The notes: a model not told the origin generated them from the sequence alone. A stretch of 64,000 bases of DNA from Acinetobacter sp. ANC 4910 (GCF_004331035.1 NZ_SJNT01000008.1:124001-188000), one strand, 5' to 3'. Counted from the first letter of the stretch, positions 53,955 through 62,496 are shown. Made by a program: numbers and translations.

Positions 53955-55376
53955 TTAAAACGACACCATTTTCCCTGGGTTAATCATGGCACCAATGCCA
54001 TACATACTCTTGGCAATCGGAATCACAATGGGTGCCAGTGCACGCCCCATTGGAATATTGATGTGTTGAATTTTGGTCAGCATGTCAAAATCATCTGACA
54101 GCCCCAAGAAATCATCGGCAATCGCTTTCCCAATCCTTACCGTTTGTGCCACACCATGTCCACTCCAACCCTGTACCGCATAAATCGGATATTGATTGCC
54201 AAATTTACGACTGTCAGTAGCCCCATTCACGGTTAAATCAGTGGTTCCACTCCAGACAAAATCAAGCTCGACCTGTTTAAGCTGTGGAAATACATGTTGA
54301 ATACGCCCTAACAAATAATCATGTGTTTGTTGTTCATCCCAACACGACCCTGTACCTTCCCCCCCAAACAATAAGCGGTTTTTCGATACACCACGGTAAT
54401 AATCAATTTGGAACTGCGTGTCATAGACAGGTAGATCGGTGGGTAACAACGCATTTAAATCAAGTTCTAACGGCGCTGTGGTACACACATAGGTATAAAA
54501 CGGAATGGTGGTTTGTTTACGTTCTTCCAATAGTGTAAACGACGCATGATGCACGGCCATCACCACACTTTTACGGGCTTTAATCACACCGTTTGCCGTG
54601 GTGACATAAATACCATCGGCACGTTCTTGAATGGATTGCACTTCGGTATCTTCATAGATTTTACCGCCATTTTGACAAAAGCCATATGCCAAACCACGGG
54701 TTAAGGCTAAGGGATGGATATGCCCCCCAAGGCGATCTAACAAGCCTCCAAAATAATGTTCAGATTGAACATGTTGATGCAATTCATCCTGATTTAAGAG
54801 CGACGTATGGGTTTCTTCTAAATACTCACGTGCTTGCATTCCATCACGTAAGGCATCTAAATGCCCAGGATGCACCGCAGCCGTGATATGACCACGCTTG
54901 CGTTGCAACTCCAAATCATATTTGTCACAAATGTCGTCAATTAACGCCATGGCTTCGGTAGACGTGAAATGCCATAACTTTTTTGCATCTTCAAAACTAA
55001 AATGCTCCACCATAGTCTCGGCTTCCCAACGCGCCAAGCCCGGGGTCAATTGCCCACCATTACGTCCAGAAGCGGCACTGCCAATGCGGTTTTTTTCGAC
55101 CAGTACGGTGTCTACTCCTTGTTCAGCCAAGTGAAGTGCTGTAGATGCACCCAATAAACCACCACCAATCACCAGTACATCACAGACGATATCGGCATTT
55201 AAAGCCTCAAATTGATGCCATGTTTTTAACGAGCTTTCATAGTAATTTGCAGGATGACTAAACTCGCCCCGCTTCGGATTGAGCCAGTTCCACTCTTTAC
55301 CTGTTTGTAACGCATGACTGGCCCTATACTCCACGTCATTTTCAAATATTGGTTTATTCATATTCATGTCATTCAC
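53955..55376 (-). CDS. FAD-dependent amine/amino-acid oxidase (PuuB/DadA-like)
   Basis: A 473-residue DAO-family flavoenzyme. The dinucleotide-binding motif DVLVIGGGLLGASTALHLAE lies near residues 66-85, followed by VEKNRIGSAASGRNGG, the flavin contact of gamma-glutamylputrescine oxidase-like enzymes, and a C-terminal VQGWSGHGVAQTVRIGK. The ~55-residue N-terminal lead is typical of this subfamily. A permease gene lies 30 bases upstream on the same strand, suggesting uptake and oxidation of one amine or amino acid. PuuA, PuuC and PuuD homologues are not adjacent, so the substrate is uncertain. Confidence 0.85.
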   Translation of the reverse strand: MNDMNMNKPIFENDVEYRASHALQTGKEWNWLNPKRGEFSHPANYYESSLKTWHQFEALNADIVCDVLVIGGGLLGASTALHLAEQGVDTVLVEKNRIGSAASGRNGGQLTPGLARWEAETMVEHFSFEDAKKLWHFTSTEAMALIDDICDKYDLELQRKRGHITAAVHPGHLDALRDGMQAREYLEETHTSLLNQDELHQHVQSEHYFGGLLDRLGGHIHPLALTRGLAYGFCQNGGKIYEDTEVQSIQERADGIYVTTANGVIKARKSVVMAVHHASFTLLEERKQTTIPFYTYVCTTAPLELDLNALLPTDLPVYDTQFQIDYYRGVSKNRLLFGGEGTGSCWDEQQTHDYLLGRIQHVFPQLKQVELDFVWSGTTDLTVNGATDSRKFGNQYPIYAVQGWSGHGVAQTVRIGKAIADDFLGLSDDFDMLTKIQHINIPMGRALAPIVIPIAKSMYGIGAMINPGKMVSF

Positions 55377-55406
55377 ACTCTTATATATCCCATTTTTATG
55401 TAGGGT

Positions 55407-56738
55407 CTAATATGCATTTTCGATCACAATATTTTGTCTTTTCAGTTTTTTATAGATAAATAACCCAATACCGACAACCAACCAAGAACATCCAAACATC
55501 AAGGCATTACGCTCTAAATTTACCCAGAGTCCAATCATGACTATTACCGATAAAAGCGGCAGAATCAGGTTGAAGAATTTGTTCTTCATGCCTTGCGTTT
55601 GTTTATCGCGCAAATAGAATTTGACGAAGACCGAAAAATTCACTGCGGTAAAAGCAATCAAGGCACCAAAACTAATCATGCTTACCACCGTCGCCAATTC
55701 TAGAAAAATTGCAGACAGTGAAATTAGTCCAATGGTCAATACGGCATACAGCGGTGTGCCTAATTTTGCATGCAGTTGCCCAAACGTTGCTTTAGGGAAA
55801 ATGCCATCTTTGGCCATAATATGAATTAAGCGTGAAGCACTGGCATGCGTTGCCAAGCCTGAAGCAAAGGTATTCATAATTTGGGCGCACAAGAAAACAG
55901 CTTGGAATAAAGCACCTCCCACATACAGCACAATCTCAGGTAAAGCTTCATCTGGCTTGTTAAAGCGCACATTGCTTGGGAAATACAATTGAATGAACCA
56001 TGAAGCGGTGAAGAAAATGACACCCCCCGCCAATGTAGTGAGCAACACCGCACGTGGAATATTCTTTTTCGGATCTTTGGTTTCATGTGCCAATGTGGTC
56101 ACGGCATCGAAACCCAAAAATGAAAAACACAGAATGGATGCGCCCGCAATCAAAGGCAGAACCGTAGTATCACCATTAAATAAAGGTGCCAAGGTCAATA
56201 CATGTGCATAACCTTGTTCTGAACCCACGCCCTGAATGACCAAATAAATGAACACCACCATGAGCAAGAGTGGCAGAAATACAAAAAGCAGACTTAAATT
56301 TGCCAAGATATTAATGCGGAAGCAGTTAATCAGCGTCACGATGCCTGTAAACAAAGTGACCCAGACCCAATACGGTACACTAGGAATCACGGCCTCTAAA
56401 TAAATCCCTGCCAGTAAAGCATTCACCAAAGGCAGTAAAAGATAATCCAACAGTGAACACCAACCCACAAAGAAGCCTGCTTTTGCCCCACATGACTGAG
56501 CCGTGTAATTATAAGCTGAACCAGAATCTTCACTGATTCGACTGAAACGTGCGTAACTAAACGCAGTTAAGAGCATCGCAAATAGCGCCAAAATATAGGC
56601 GAGTGGCACTCGACCTTCGGTCACCCCCGAGACGATACCAAAGGTATCGAATACCACCATAGGGGTCATATACGCCACACCAAGAATAATGACTTGCCAC
56701 AAGGACAATGATCTTAAAGAAACCTCTGTTCTTTTCAT
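55407..56738 (-). CDS. APC-family amino acid/polyamine permease
   Basis: A 443-residue membrane protein with twelve predicted helices. The unwound helix 1 motif is VAYMTPMVVFDTFGIVSG, helix 2-3 is GSAYNYTAQSCGAKAGFFVGW, and SFLGFDAVTTLAHETKDPKKNIPRAV is a strong APC signature. Related to the PuuP group. First gene of a two-gene unit with the downstream oxidase; divergent from the HTH-protein gene across 97 bases. Confidence 0.87.
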   Translation of the reverse strand: MKRTEVSLRSLSLWQVIILGVAYMTPMVVFDTFGIVSGVTEGRVPLAYILALFAMLLTAFSYARFSRISEDSGSAYNYTAQSCGAKAGFFVGWCSLLDYLLLPLVNALLAGIYLEAVIPSVPYWVWVTLFTGIVTLINCFRINILANLSLLFVFLPLLLMVVFIYLVIQGVGSEQGYAHVLTLAPLFNGDTTVLPLIAGASILCFSFLGFDAVTTLAHETKDPKKNIPRAVLLTTLAGGVIFFTASWFIQLYFPSNVRFNKPDEALPEIVLYVGGALFQAVFLCAQIMNTFASGLATHASASRLIHIMAKDGIFPKATFGQLHAKLGTPLYAVLTIGLISLSAIFLELATVVSMISFGALIAFTAVNFSVFVKFYLRDKQTQGMKNKFFNLILPLLSVIVMIGLWVNLERNALMFGCSWLVVGIGLFIYKKLKRQNIVIENAY

Positions 56739-56796
56739 TTAAACTCCATTTACATATTTTATTTAACTTAATTATTTTTTTGCAACAACTATGCCA

Positions 56797-56802
56797 TATA
56801 AT
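56797..56802 (+). promoter_or_regulatory. Probable -10 element of the HTH-protein gene
   Basis: A perfect TATAAT lies 34 bases before the ATG at 56836, in an AT-rich divergent region; the -35 is only a T run. Confidence 0.45.
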
Positions 56803-56835
56803 ATAAAAAATCTTATTTTAAAATGAGACAAGTTA

Positions 56836-57195
56836 ATGCCTAGATACTCTGTTGAACTGCGTAAAGCTGCAATTCAAGCCTACAAGATAACCGACTACAA
56901 AGTAGCGGTATGCAAACAATTTAACATTTCCCGTGTCACCCTCGATGCTTGGATAAAGCTTGAAGAAGAAACTGGAGATCTTGTACCCAAGCCGAGTGAA
57001 AAGCGTGGTGCACCAAATCATATCAAGGATTGGAATAGCTTCCAAGCCTTTGTTAAAAAAACAAAATTTCAGAATATTAGTGATCTAGTTCCGCTTTTTG
57101 AACAAGAGTTTGGCTATGCAGTTTCGTATGCCGTTTTGGTCCGTGCGATCCATGTTTTGGGCTTGCGTAGACGTCGTGGTCGCTTCTATTGTTAA
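56836..57195 (+). CDS. Stand-alone DNA-binding protein related to IS630-type transposase N-termini
   Basis: A 119-residue basic protein with two helix-turn-helix units. One is at about 1-45 (YSVELRKAAIQAYKITDYK...FNISRVTLDAWI) and one at about 70-115 (NISDLVPLFEQEFGYAVSYAVLVRAIHVLGL), ending RRRRGRFYC. This resembles the bipartite DNA-binding region of IS630/Tc1-mariner transposases. The DDE catalytic domain is absent and no remnant of it follows. No terminal inverted repeats were found. It could be a truncated element or a domesticated binding protein. A 22-bp tandem array begins 55 bases after the stop and may be its target, which is an inference. Confidence 0.7.
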   Translation: MPRYSVELRKAAIQAYKITDYKVAVCKQFNISRVTLDAWIKLEEETGDLVPKPSEKRGAPNHIKDWNSFQAFVKKTKFQNISDLVPLFEQEFGYAVSYAVLVRAIHVLGLRRRRGRFYC

Positions 57196-57249
57196 TCAAG
57201 TTTTTAGGTTATTTTTAAATAAATTAAGGCTACATATTTAATTAAATAA

Positions 57250-57403
57250 ATGTACATATATGTAAAGTTAATTTATTAAAAATGTAAACTACACTTATTA
57301 AAAATGTAATTTTATAAATATAAAAAGGTAAAATATAATTATTAAAAATGTAACTTTATAAATATAAAAAAGTAAACTTAAAATATTAAAAAAGTAAATT
57401 ATT
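57250..57403. repeat. Seven-unit 22-bp tandem (iteron-like) array
   Basis: The tetramer GTAA or GTA recurs at 57262, 57284, 57306, 57328, 57350, 57372 and 57394, exactly 22 bp apart. Each unit from the second on has an A-rich lead, TTATTAAAAATGTAA in units 2, 3 and 5, and ATATAAAAARGTAA in units 4 and 6. Unit 7 has ATATTAAAAAAGTAA and unit 1 is degenerate. Units 3+4 and 5+6 are near copies, giving a 44-bp higher-order repeat. The spacing is about two helical turns, so all cores face one side of the DNA. It does not encode protein. Confidence 0.85.
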
Positions 57404-57514
57404 CACCAACAATTTCAAAACTTTAAAACGATCATATAAAAGTCTACACGCTGAAAAGTCCAGCATGGGGCACAGTACTGTCAAACTATGGTGCACTTGG
57501 TCTCAGAATCGGGC
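57404..57514. other. Non-coding remainder after the array
   Basis: About 110 bases of less AT-rich sequence (57461-57514 is notably more GC-balanced) with no frame of useful length and no recognised element. It may be a remnant of a lost gene or mobile element. Confidence 0.3.
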
Positions 57515-57545
57515 AAAAAAAAGAGTGGCAAACGCCACTCTTTTC
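57515..57545. terminator. Terminator downstream of the DUF4870-like gene
   Basis: Stem AAAAGAGTGGC / GCCACTCTTTT with AAAC loop; the longer T run is on the minus strand, 69 bases past the stop of the minus-strand gene. Confidence 0.82.
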
Positions 57546-57613
57546 CATTTGAGCTTTCATGTTTTTTTAGCACTACAGCTAAGGCCCCACTTCCCTACTT
57601 TTATTTCGATTGT

Positions 57614-58000
57614 TTAAATGGGCTGATTATCATTTAAAGTGATTATGCCGCGAATAGCACGGTAGACAATCCAAATCCATGCCAGTGTGATGACACCAAT
57701 ACAAAAGATGGTGCTGCCCAAGGCAACACCCGCAAACAGGTCAGGGTTATTCCCCGTAAAGAACAAGAAAAAGAATGGGACAAATGCAATCACGTTCCAG
57801 AATAAATACCACCAGAAGCTGCGAATTTGCCATAAAAAGTGACTCTCAAAGATTGAGCCACGGACATCATTCAGTTTGACATAGTTAATAATCAAGGCGA
57901 TGAGCGCCAATAAGCCACCTGTAAAAATCGCAATGATGTAAAGGACGTATAACACTAGCGTTAAACTGCGATTAGGATCTTGATCAATGGGTTTATTCAT
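57614..58000 (-). CDS. Small membrane protein, DUF4870-like
   Basis: A 128-residue integral membrane protein with three to four hydrophobic segments (about 12-38, 62-82 and 88-115). It contains the block NYVKLNDVRGSIFESHFLWQIRSFWW, a recurrent pattern in DUF4870-type proteins. Function unknown. It is transcribed 31 bases after the cold-shock/DUF1294 gene and probably with it. Confidence 0.75.
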   Translation of the reverse strand: MNKPIDQDPNRSLTLVLYVLYIIAIFTGGLLALIALIINYVKLNDVRGSIFESHFLWQIRSFWWYLFWNVIAFVPFFFLFFTGNNPDLFAGVALGSTIFCIGVITLAWIWIVYRAIRGIITLNDNQPI

Positions 58001-58031
58001 TTTTCTCCCCTTATTGTTGAAACACTCTCCT

Positions 58032-58646
58032 TTAGATGAGCAAACTATTTAAAGGAGAGATCAGCCATAAAATAAGTAATAGATTTAAGGCTATGGTACA
58101 GAAATACACCTTTCTAAAAGGTTGCTTTTGTGTTTTATGTCGCAGCTTTTGTTGTGCCAGCCAAGCGGCTGGCCAACCGCCCAAAAAGGCCAAAATATGT
58201 AGCGTCTGTTCAGGTACACGACGCCCGCCCAATTGCGCGGCTTCTTTATCTTGTGCATAAAACCAATAACTGGCTGCATTCATTAAACAAATCAATAACA
58301 ACACCAAACCACTCAGTAGTCCCGCAATCACCAGAACGGCCAAAACCACAAAGTACGCCATACATGCCAGTTGCATAACAGAATACTTTTGTGGCGGAGG
58401 TACTTTGGCTTTCGGTTTCACACCTGTTTGTGAGGCTTTTAAATACGTGACCTGTTGTGCGCGAAAGCGCCCTTGACCATCTAACAAGACAATATATTCC
58501 AAGGCACAGCCAACGATTGGGCGCGGACCAGGTCGTGCAAAGTCCTTAATATGTAAGAACACACGCTGTTTATTGGGATCATTCGGTTGAATAAAGCCAT
58601 AGCCTTTATCATCCAACCATTCCACCAAGCGTCCCTGATCTCGCAT
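58032..58646 (-). CDS. Cold-shock domain fused to DUF1294 membrane domain
   Basis: A 204-residue protein. Residues 1-70 form a cold-shock/OB domain with RNP-like GRLVEWLDDKGYGFIQP and VFLHIKDF. After a basic linker, residues ~92-200 carry three to four membrane segments including the DUF1294 signature DKEAAQLGGRRVPEQTLHILAFLGGWPAAW. This fusion occurs widely in proteobacteria; the role of the membrane part is unknown. It might bring RNA or ssDNA to the membrane. It lies 14 bases after thrB. Confidence 0.88.
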   Translation of the reverse strand: MRDQGRLVEWLDDKGYGFIQPNDPNKQRVFLHIKDFARPGPRPIVGCALEYIVLLDGQGRFRAQQVTYLKASQTGVKPKAKVPPPQKYSVMQLACMAYFVVLAVLVIAGLLSGLVLLLICLMNAASYWFYAQDKEAAQLGGRRVPEQTLHILAFLGGWPAAWLAQQKLRHKTQKQPFRKVYFCTIALNLLLILWLISPLNSLLI

Positions 58647-58660
58647 GCGATCTTCCTTAT

Positions 58661-59611
58661 TTAACCATTTACAAATTTTAAGCGTTCAATCAGCATATTA
58701 CGCATTTCTAAAGGATTTTTCTGCAAAATGTCGTCACCCGTGCGCCCTTCAGCGGCATTTTTCTGTGCCACTTGCAAACGCATCATCCAGAAACGCCCTG
58801 CTGCCATCGCCAAATACAACTCTAAACAAGCTTTCTCATCTTCTGTGAGAGGACGCACCGTTTGATAGGCAGTAAGGAAGGCCAAAGCTTTTTCTTCATC
58901 TAAATGCACGTCTGGATATTCAGTACAGAAATCATTTAGGGTAATTGCGATGTCAAACAACAACTCATCTTTGTTCAATTCGTAAAAATCGAGAATACCT
59001 TTGAGTTGCTCCCCTTCAAATAAGGTGTTGTCACGGAACAAATCTGAGTGAATAAAGCCTTTTGGTCGATTCGGATAAATCGCGGTCATGGCATCATACA
59101 AACCGAGCAATTCATTCAATAACACGGTATCTGCTGCATTTAGCGTGGGTTTAATTTCGCGTGACACCTGACGCCAGTATTGATGGTTACGGTACTGGGC
59201 ACGTTCTAATGGAAAATCCTGCAAGGCCACATGCATTTTGGCTTGTGCCACCGCAATCGCTTCGACCTGTGCTAATGATGCAGGCATCGGATGTTTACCC
59301 ATTAAACGTGGGGCAATTTGGGCAGGCTTTTGTTTAATAAAGTGAATCGCTTGCCCTGCATGTTTTAACGGTACAGGCACAGCTAAACCTTGTTGTCCCA
59401 GATGTTCCAGTACAGGCACAATTTCACCTGCACCATGTTCATCCATTTCTTCAAATACGGTTAATACATATTGGCTTTGGTCTTCACAGACCAGAAAATA
59501 GTTTGTATTTTGAATACCTCCTTGAATGGGAATCAGGTCAATCACCTCTAATCCATAAGGTGCTGCGAAGTCCTGAACTTCCTTTAAAGTCAAAGTGGTA
59601 TAAACCGACAT
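58661..59611 (-). CDS. thrB: Homoserine kinase (APH-fold type)
   Basis: Phosphorylates homoserine for threonine synthesis. The 316-residue protein is the ThrB variant of the aminoglycoside-phosphotransferase fold, not the GHMP type. It has GGIQNTNYFLV as the glycine loop, the catalytic loop GFIHSDLFRDNTLF (His188-Ser-Asp190) and GILDFYELNKDELLFDIAI carrying the metal-binding Asp. Divergent from hisF across 113 bases. Presumed first gene of a minus-strand unit with the cold-shock/DUF1294 and DUF4870-like genes. Confidence 0.92.
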   Translation of the reverse strand: MSVYTTLTLKEVQDFAAPYGLEVIDLIPIQGGIQNTNYFLVCEDQSQYVLTVFEEMDEHGAGEIVPVLEHLGQQGLAVPVPLKHAGQAIHFIKQKPAQIAPRLMGKHPMPASLAQVEAIAVAQAKMHVALQDFPLERAQYRNHQYWRQVSREIKPTLNAADTVLLNELLGLYDAMTAIYPNRPKGFIHSDLFRDNTLFEGEQLKGILDFYELNKDELLFDIAITLNDFCTEYPDVHLDEEKALAFLTAYQTVRPLTEDEKACLELYLAMAAGRFWMMRLQVAQKNAAEGRTGDDILQKNPLEMRNMLIERLKFVNG

Positions 59612-59724
59612 AGAAAACCTGCGAAAAATCTTACATAAGTTTGATAGAATACCTTTTCAATCTACCAAGGTGTAGCGCTTGTGTAGGTGAGTTTCATAAT
59701 CGGCTGTAATTATTGGAAAAAATT

Positions 59725-60483
59725 ATGCTCGCTAAACGTATTATTCCTTGCCTCGACGTTGATAATGGTCGCGTGGTGAAAGGTGTGCAATTCCTTGATA
59801 TTCGCGATGCAGGTGACCCAGTTGAAGTTGCCCGTCGCTATAACGAACAAGGTGCCGATGAAATTACCTTCCTTGATATTACTGCTACACATCATGGACG
59901 CGACACTACTTACCGTACAGTAGAACGTATGGCAGAAAGCGTGTTTGTTCCGCTTACAGTCGGTGGTGGTGTCCGTAAAGTCGAAGATATTCGCCTATTG
60001 CTGAATGCAGGTGCAGATAAAGTCAGCATTAACTCCGCAGCCATTTATAACCCTGAGTTTGTCCAAGAAGCATCACAACGCTTTGGCGCACAATGTATTG
60101 TGGTTGCGATTGATGCGAAAAAAACTGCAGAAAACAAATGGGAAATTTTCACCCACGGCGGTCGTAAAGAAACTGGGATTGATGCGATTGAATGGGCGGT
60201 GAAAATGGCCAACTTCGGTGCCGGTGAGCTTTTAATCACTTCAATGGATGCCGATGGGACCAAAGCAGGTTATGACCTTGGTTTAATGCGTGCCATTAAT
60301 GACCGCGTGACCATTCCAACCATCGCTTCTGGTGGCGTAGGGACACTACAACACTTGGCAGATGGCATCTTAAAAGGTGGTGCCGATGCGGTACTGGCTG
60401 CGTCTATTTTCCACTTTGGGCAACATACCATTCCTGAAGCCAAGCAATATTTAGCAGCACAAGGCATTGAAATGCGTCTTTAA
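59725..60483 (+). CDS. hisF: Imidazole glycerol phosphate synthase, cyclase subunit
   Basis: TIM-barrel enzyme that uses HisH-derived ammonia to make IGP and AICAR. The 252-residue protein starts [20 protein letters not shown] with catalytic Asp11. It has VVAIDAKK (the second catalytic Asp near residue 130) and the phosphate loops [10 protein letters not shown] and IASGGVG. The ATG at 59725 has GGAAA upstream; a TTG at 59713 is unlikely. Its HisH partner is 9.6 kb away. Confidence 0.96.
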   Translation: MLAKRIIPCLDVDNGRVVKGVQFLDIRDAGDPVEVARRYNEQGADEITFLDITATHHGRDTTYRTVERMAESVFVPLTVGGGVRKVEDIRLLLNAGADKVSINSAAIYNPEFVQEASQRFGAQCIVVAIDAKKTAENKWEIFTHGGRKETGIDAIEWAVKMANFGAGELLITSMDADGTKAGYDLGLMRAINDRVTIPTIASGGVGTLQHLADGILKGGADAVLAASIFHFGQHTIPEAKQYLAAQGIEMRL

Positions 60484-60502
60484 GTACGTATTCAATGATC
60501 TA

Positions 60503-60530
60503 AAAGAGCGCCTAGAGCGCTCTTTTTTAT
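60503..60530 (+). terminator. Terminator of hisF
   Basis: Perfect 9-bp stem AAAGAGCGC / GCGCTCTTT with 5-base loop and T tail. Confidence 0.88.
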
Positions 60531-60716
60531 ATGCCTGCCCTTCAAAAAGGAGTCTTGAAGATTCCCAATACACCCCAAAATTTCATCGCACTTGATTCAG
60601 CTAGATGGTTCAACACTTAAACCAATTTACAGACATGCGTTTGTACGCACATCAAGAAACCAATAAAAAGACGTTAAGCATCATCAAGCGGTGCGTATTG
60701 AACATTTCTGCCAAAA

Positions 60717-61385
60717 TCATTGAACCATTGCGACAGCGTCTTGCTGCTGCATAGCTTCATTTACCTCAGTTTTTAGGGCTAGCCCAGTCGCCATATTGTT
60801 TTTCTCTACCCATTTGGCAGGAAAATAACGTTGTGACAATTGATTCAATCGTTTCGCGACCGACTGCGGCAAGGCAATGCCCAATGGATTCTGTTCTTGT
60901 AAATTCGCAGCCGAAATCACCCGTGTGCCCAATAAATAATCAAACCATGGCTTGGTCACACACCAGTTAGCGTCCTGATTGGCATTCATATGATGATCAT
61001 AATGCCACGGTATTTTCCTCATGGCCCATTCAGGTTCCAAATGTGCTCGACGATGGATGTAAAAATAATTACAGGCACTATATACCGCTGCGGCTGCCAT
61101 CCCTTTTGATATCGGATAAAACAAGGCACTACTCACCCCTGCGGCAACCATCAAAGAGATGACTTCATTTTTGGTGCGCCAGTGCGGCAAGCCTTCTACA
61201 TAACTATCATCATGAAATTGCTGTTTGCGGACTTCTCGATGATGTTCCCAATGCGATTTCATGCTTAAAGGCACTGGGCTATAACGAGGCTGACCTGCAC
61301 GATGAGTACCATGTAACAGATATTTATGCGCCACCCATTCAAAACCATTGGCAACGACCAATCCTGCTAAAAATCCTTTCCACAT
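60717..61385 (-). CDS. Histidine-box membrane hydroxylase-like protein (fatty acid hydroxylase/sterol desaturase superfamily)
   Basis: A 222-residue protein with the spaced histidines of di-iron lipid oxygenases: H20-x4-H25, H45-x2-HH49, H111-x3-H115 and HYDHH at 128-132. Hydrophobic segments lie at about 3-19 and 76-108. The substrate is probably a lipid or hydrocarbon but cannot be named. It is divergent from an AraC-type regulator gene 100 bases away, which likely controls it. Confidence 0.82.
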   Translation of the reverse strand: MWKGFLAGLVVANGFEWVAHKYLLHGTHRAGQPRYSPVPLSMKSHWEHHREVRKQQFHDDSYVEGLPHWRTKNEVISLMVAAGVSSALFYPISKGMAAAAVYSACNYFYIHRRAHLEPEWAMRKIPWHYDHHMNANQDANWCVTKPWFDYLLGTRVISAANLQEQNPLGIALPQSVAKRLNQLSQRYFPAKWVEKNNMATGLALKTEVNEAMQQQDAVAMVQ

Positions 61386-61485
61386 AGTTTATTTCTCCAT
61401 TCATAACTTGAATATAGAAAACTGAATGTGATAAATATTGACCATCCACACGCTTAATATTGACAAATCACGACAACAAAAACAC

Positions 61486-62496
61486 ATGATGCCAACTCTG
61501 AATGATTATACAGGTTCCGTCTATGGTGGACTGGGACACCTGCTATATGCCTATAGCCAAGCCCAAGGTCTCGTCATTCAGCCTAAATTGCTGAAAGTGC
61601 AAAACCTAGAACGCTTTGACTATCGTATTTGGCATGAATTGTTGAATGAATTACAGCAACAAGTGCCTCATCCCGCCCTCGGTTTGGAAATTTCGACCTA
61701 TGTACAAACGAAACATTTGGGCATTCTGGCTTATCTTGCCCTCGCCTGTGACACTTTGGGTGAAGCCCTCAAGCGTTATCATGACTTTCATCGGCTGATT
61801 TATGATGGTAGTCCACTGCAAATTGATCTATCTACCGATTACCTCGCCATTCGCTGGGGTGAATTACCACAGCATCTGACCACGCAACTCACTGACGAAA
61901 TTGCGATTGCCTTGATGGTGCAGTTCTTAAATCAAAATATGACTGCACAGCCTATTCAACTGCATGAGGTGCATTTCCGTCATATAGCACCTAAAAATAG
62001 TCGACTATATGAACAGTTTTTCCATTGTAAAGTGCGCTTTTCACAACCTGTCACGCAGGTCTTGCTCCCCGTTGCCGAACTAAATAAACCCTTACAACAA
62101 GGCGACCACACCTTACAGCAATTGTTAATGCAACAGGCACAGGCGCTGTTAAAGCAATTGCCACATTCAACTCAACTAGATCAACGGCTCCAGCAAGCCA
62201 TCTTGACGGGTCTACAGAAAAACCAATACCAAATTGATATGATTGCTCAACAGTTGAATATTTCTGTGCGGCAGCTACAACGTTATTTACAAGCTCAAGG
62301 CAGCAACTATCAACAACGTACCCAGCAAGTTCGGCAAATGTTGGCAGAGCAATACTTACAAGACCCACATCTGAGCTTACAAGAGATTGCCTTGCTGTTA
62401 AGTTACTCCGAGCAAAGCGCTTTTCAACGTGCGTTCAAACTCTGGACTGGGCACACGCCTCAACAATTCCGTAAACAATATCTGCAATCCATCTGA
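61486..62496 (+). CDS. AraC-family regulator with Arabinose_bd-type N-terminal domain
   Basis: A ~336-residue regulator. Residues ~20-190 form the PF12625-type effector domain found in OruR/AlkR-like proteins (HPALGLEISTYVQTKHLGILAYLALACDTLGEAL). About 245-330 is the double HTH (IDMIAQQLNISVRQLQRYLQAQG and LSLQEIALLLSYSEQSAFQRAFKLWTG). The frame extends upstream to a TTG at 61438, but the tandem ATGs at 61486/61489 are more credible. Likely activator of the divergent hydroxylase-like gene; the inducer may be lipophilic. Confidence 0.87.
   Translation: MMPTLNDYTGSVYGGLGHLLYAYSQAQGLVIQPKLLKVQNLERFDYRIWHELLNELQQQVPHPALGLEISTYVQTKHLGILAYLALACDTLGEALKRYHDFHRLIYDGSPLQIDLSTDYLAIRWGELPQHLTTQLTDEIAIALMVQFLNQNMTAQPIQLHEVHFRHIAPKNSRLYEQFFHCKVRFSQPVTQVLLPVAELNKPLQQGDHTLQQLLMQQAQALLKQLPHSTQLDQRLQQAILTGLQKNQYQIDMIAQQLNISVRQLQRYLQAQGSNYQQRTQQVRQMLAEQYLQDPHLSLQEIALLLSYSEQSAFQRAFKLWTGHTPQQFRKQYLQSI

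Noticed and set aside
57250..57403. CRISPR array interpretation of the 22-bp repeats
   Set aside because: There are no unique spacers between repeats, the units are contiguous and AT-rich, and no cas genes are present.
56836..57600. Intact IS630-family insertion sequence
   Set aside because: No DDE catalytic frame, no terminal inverted repeats and no target-site duplication could be seen.
60531..60716. Possible short gene between hisF and the hydroxylase-like gene
   Set aside because: No start codon with a plausible ribosome-binding site and no usable frame was found.
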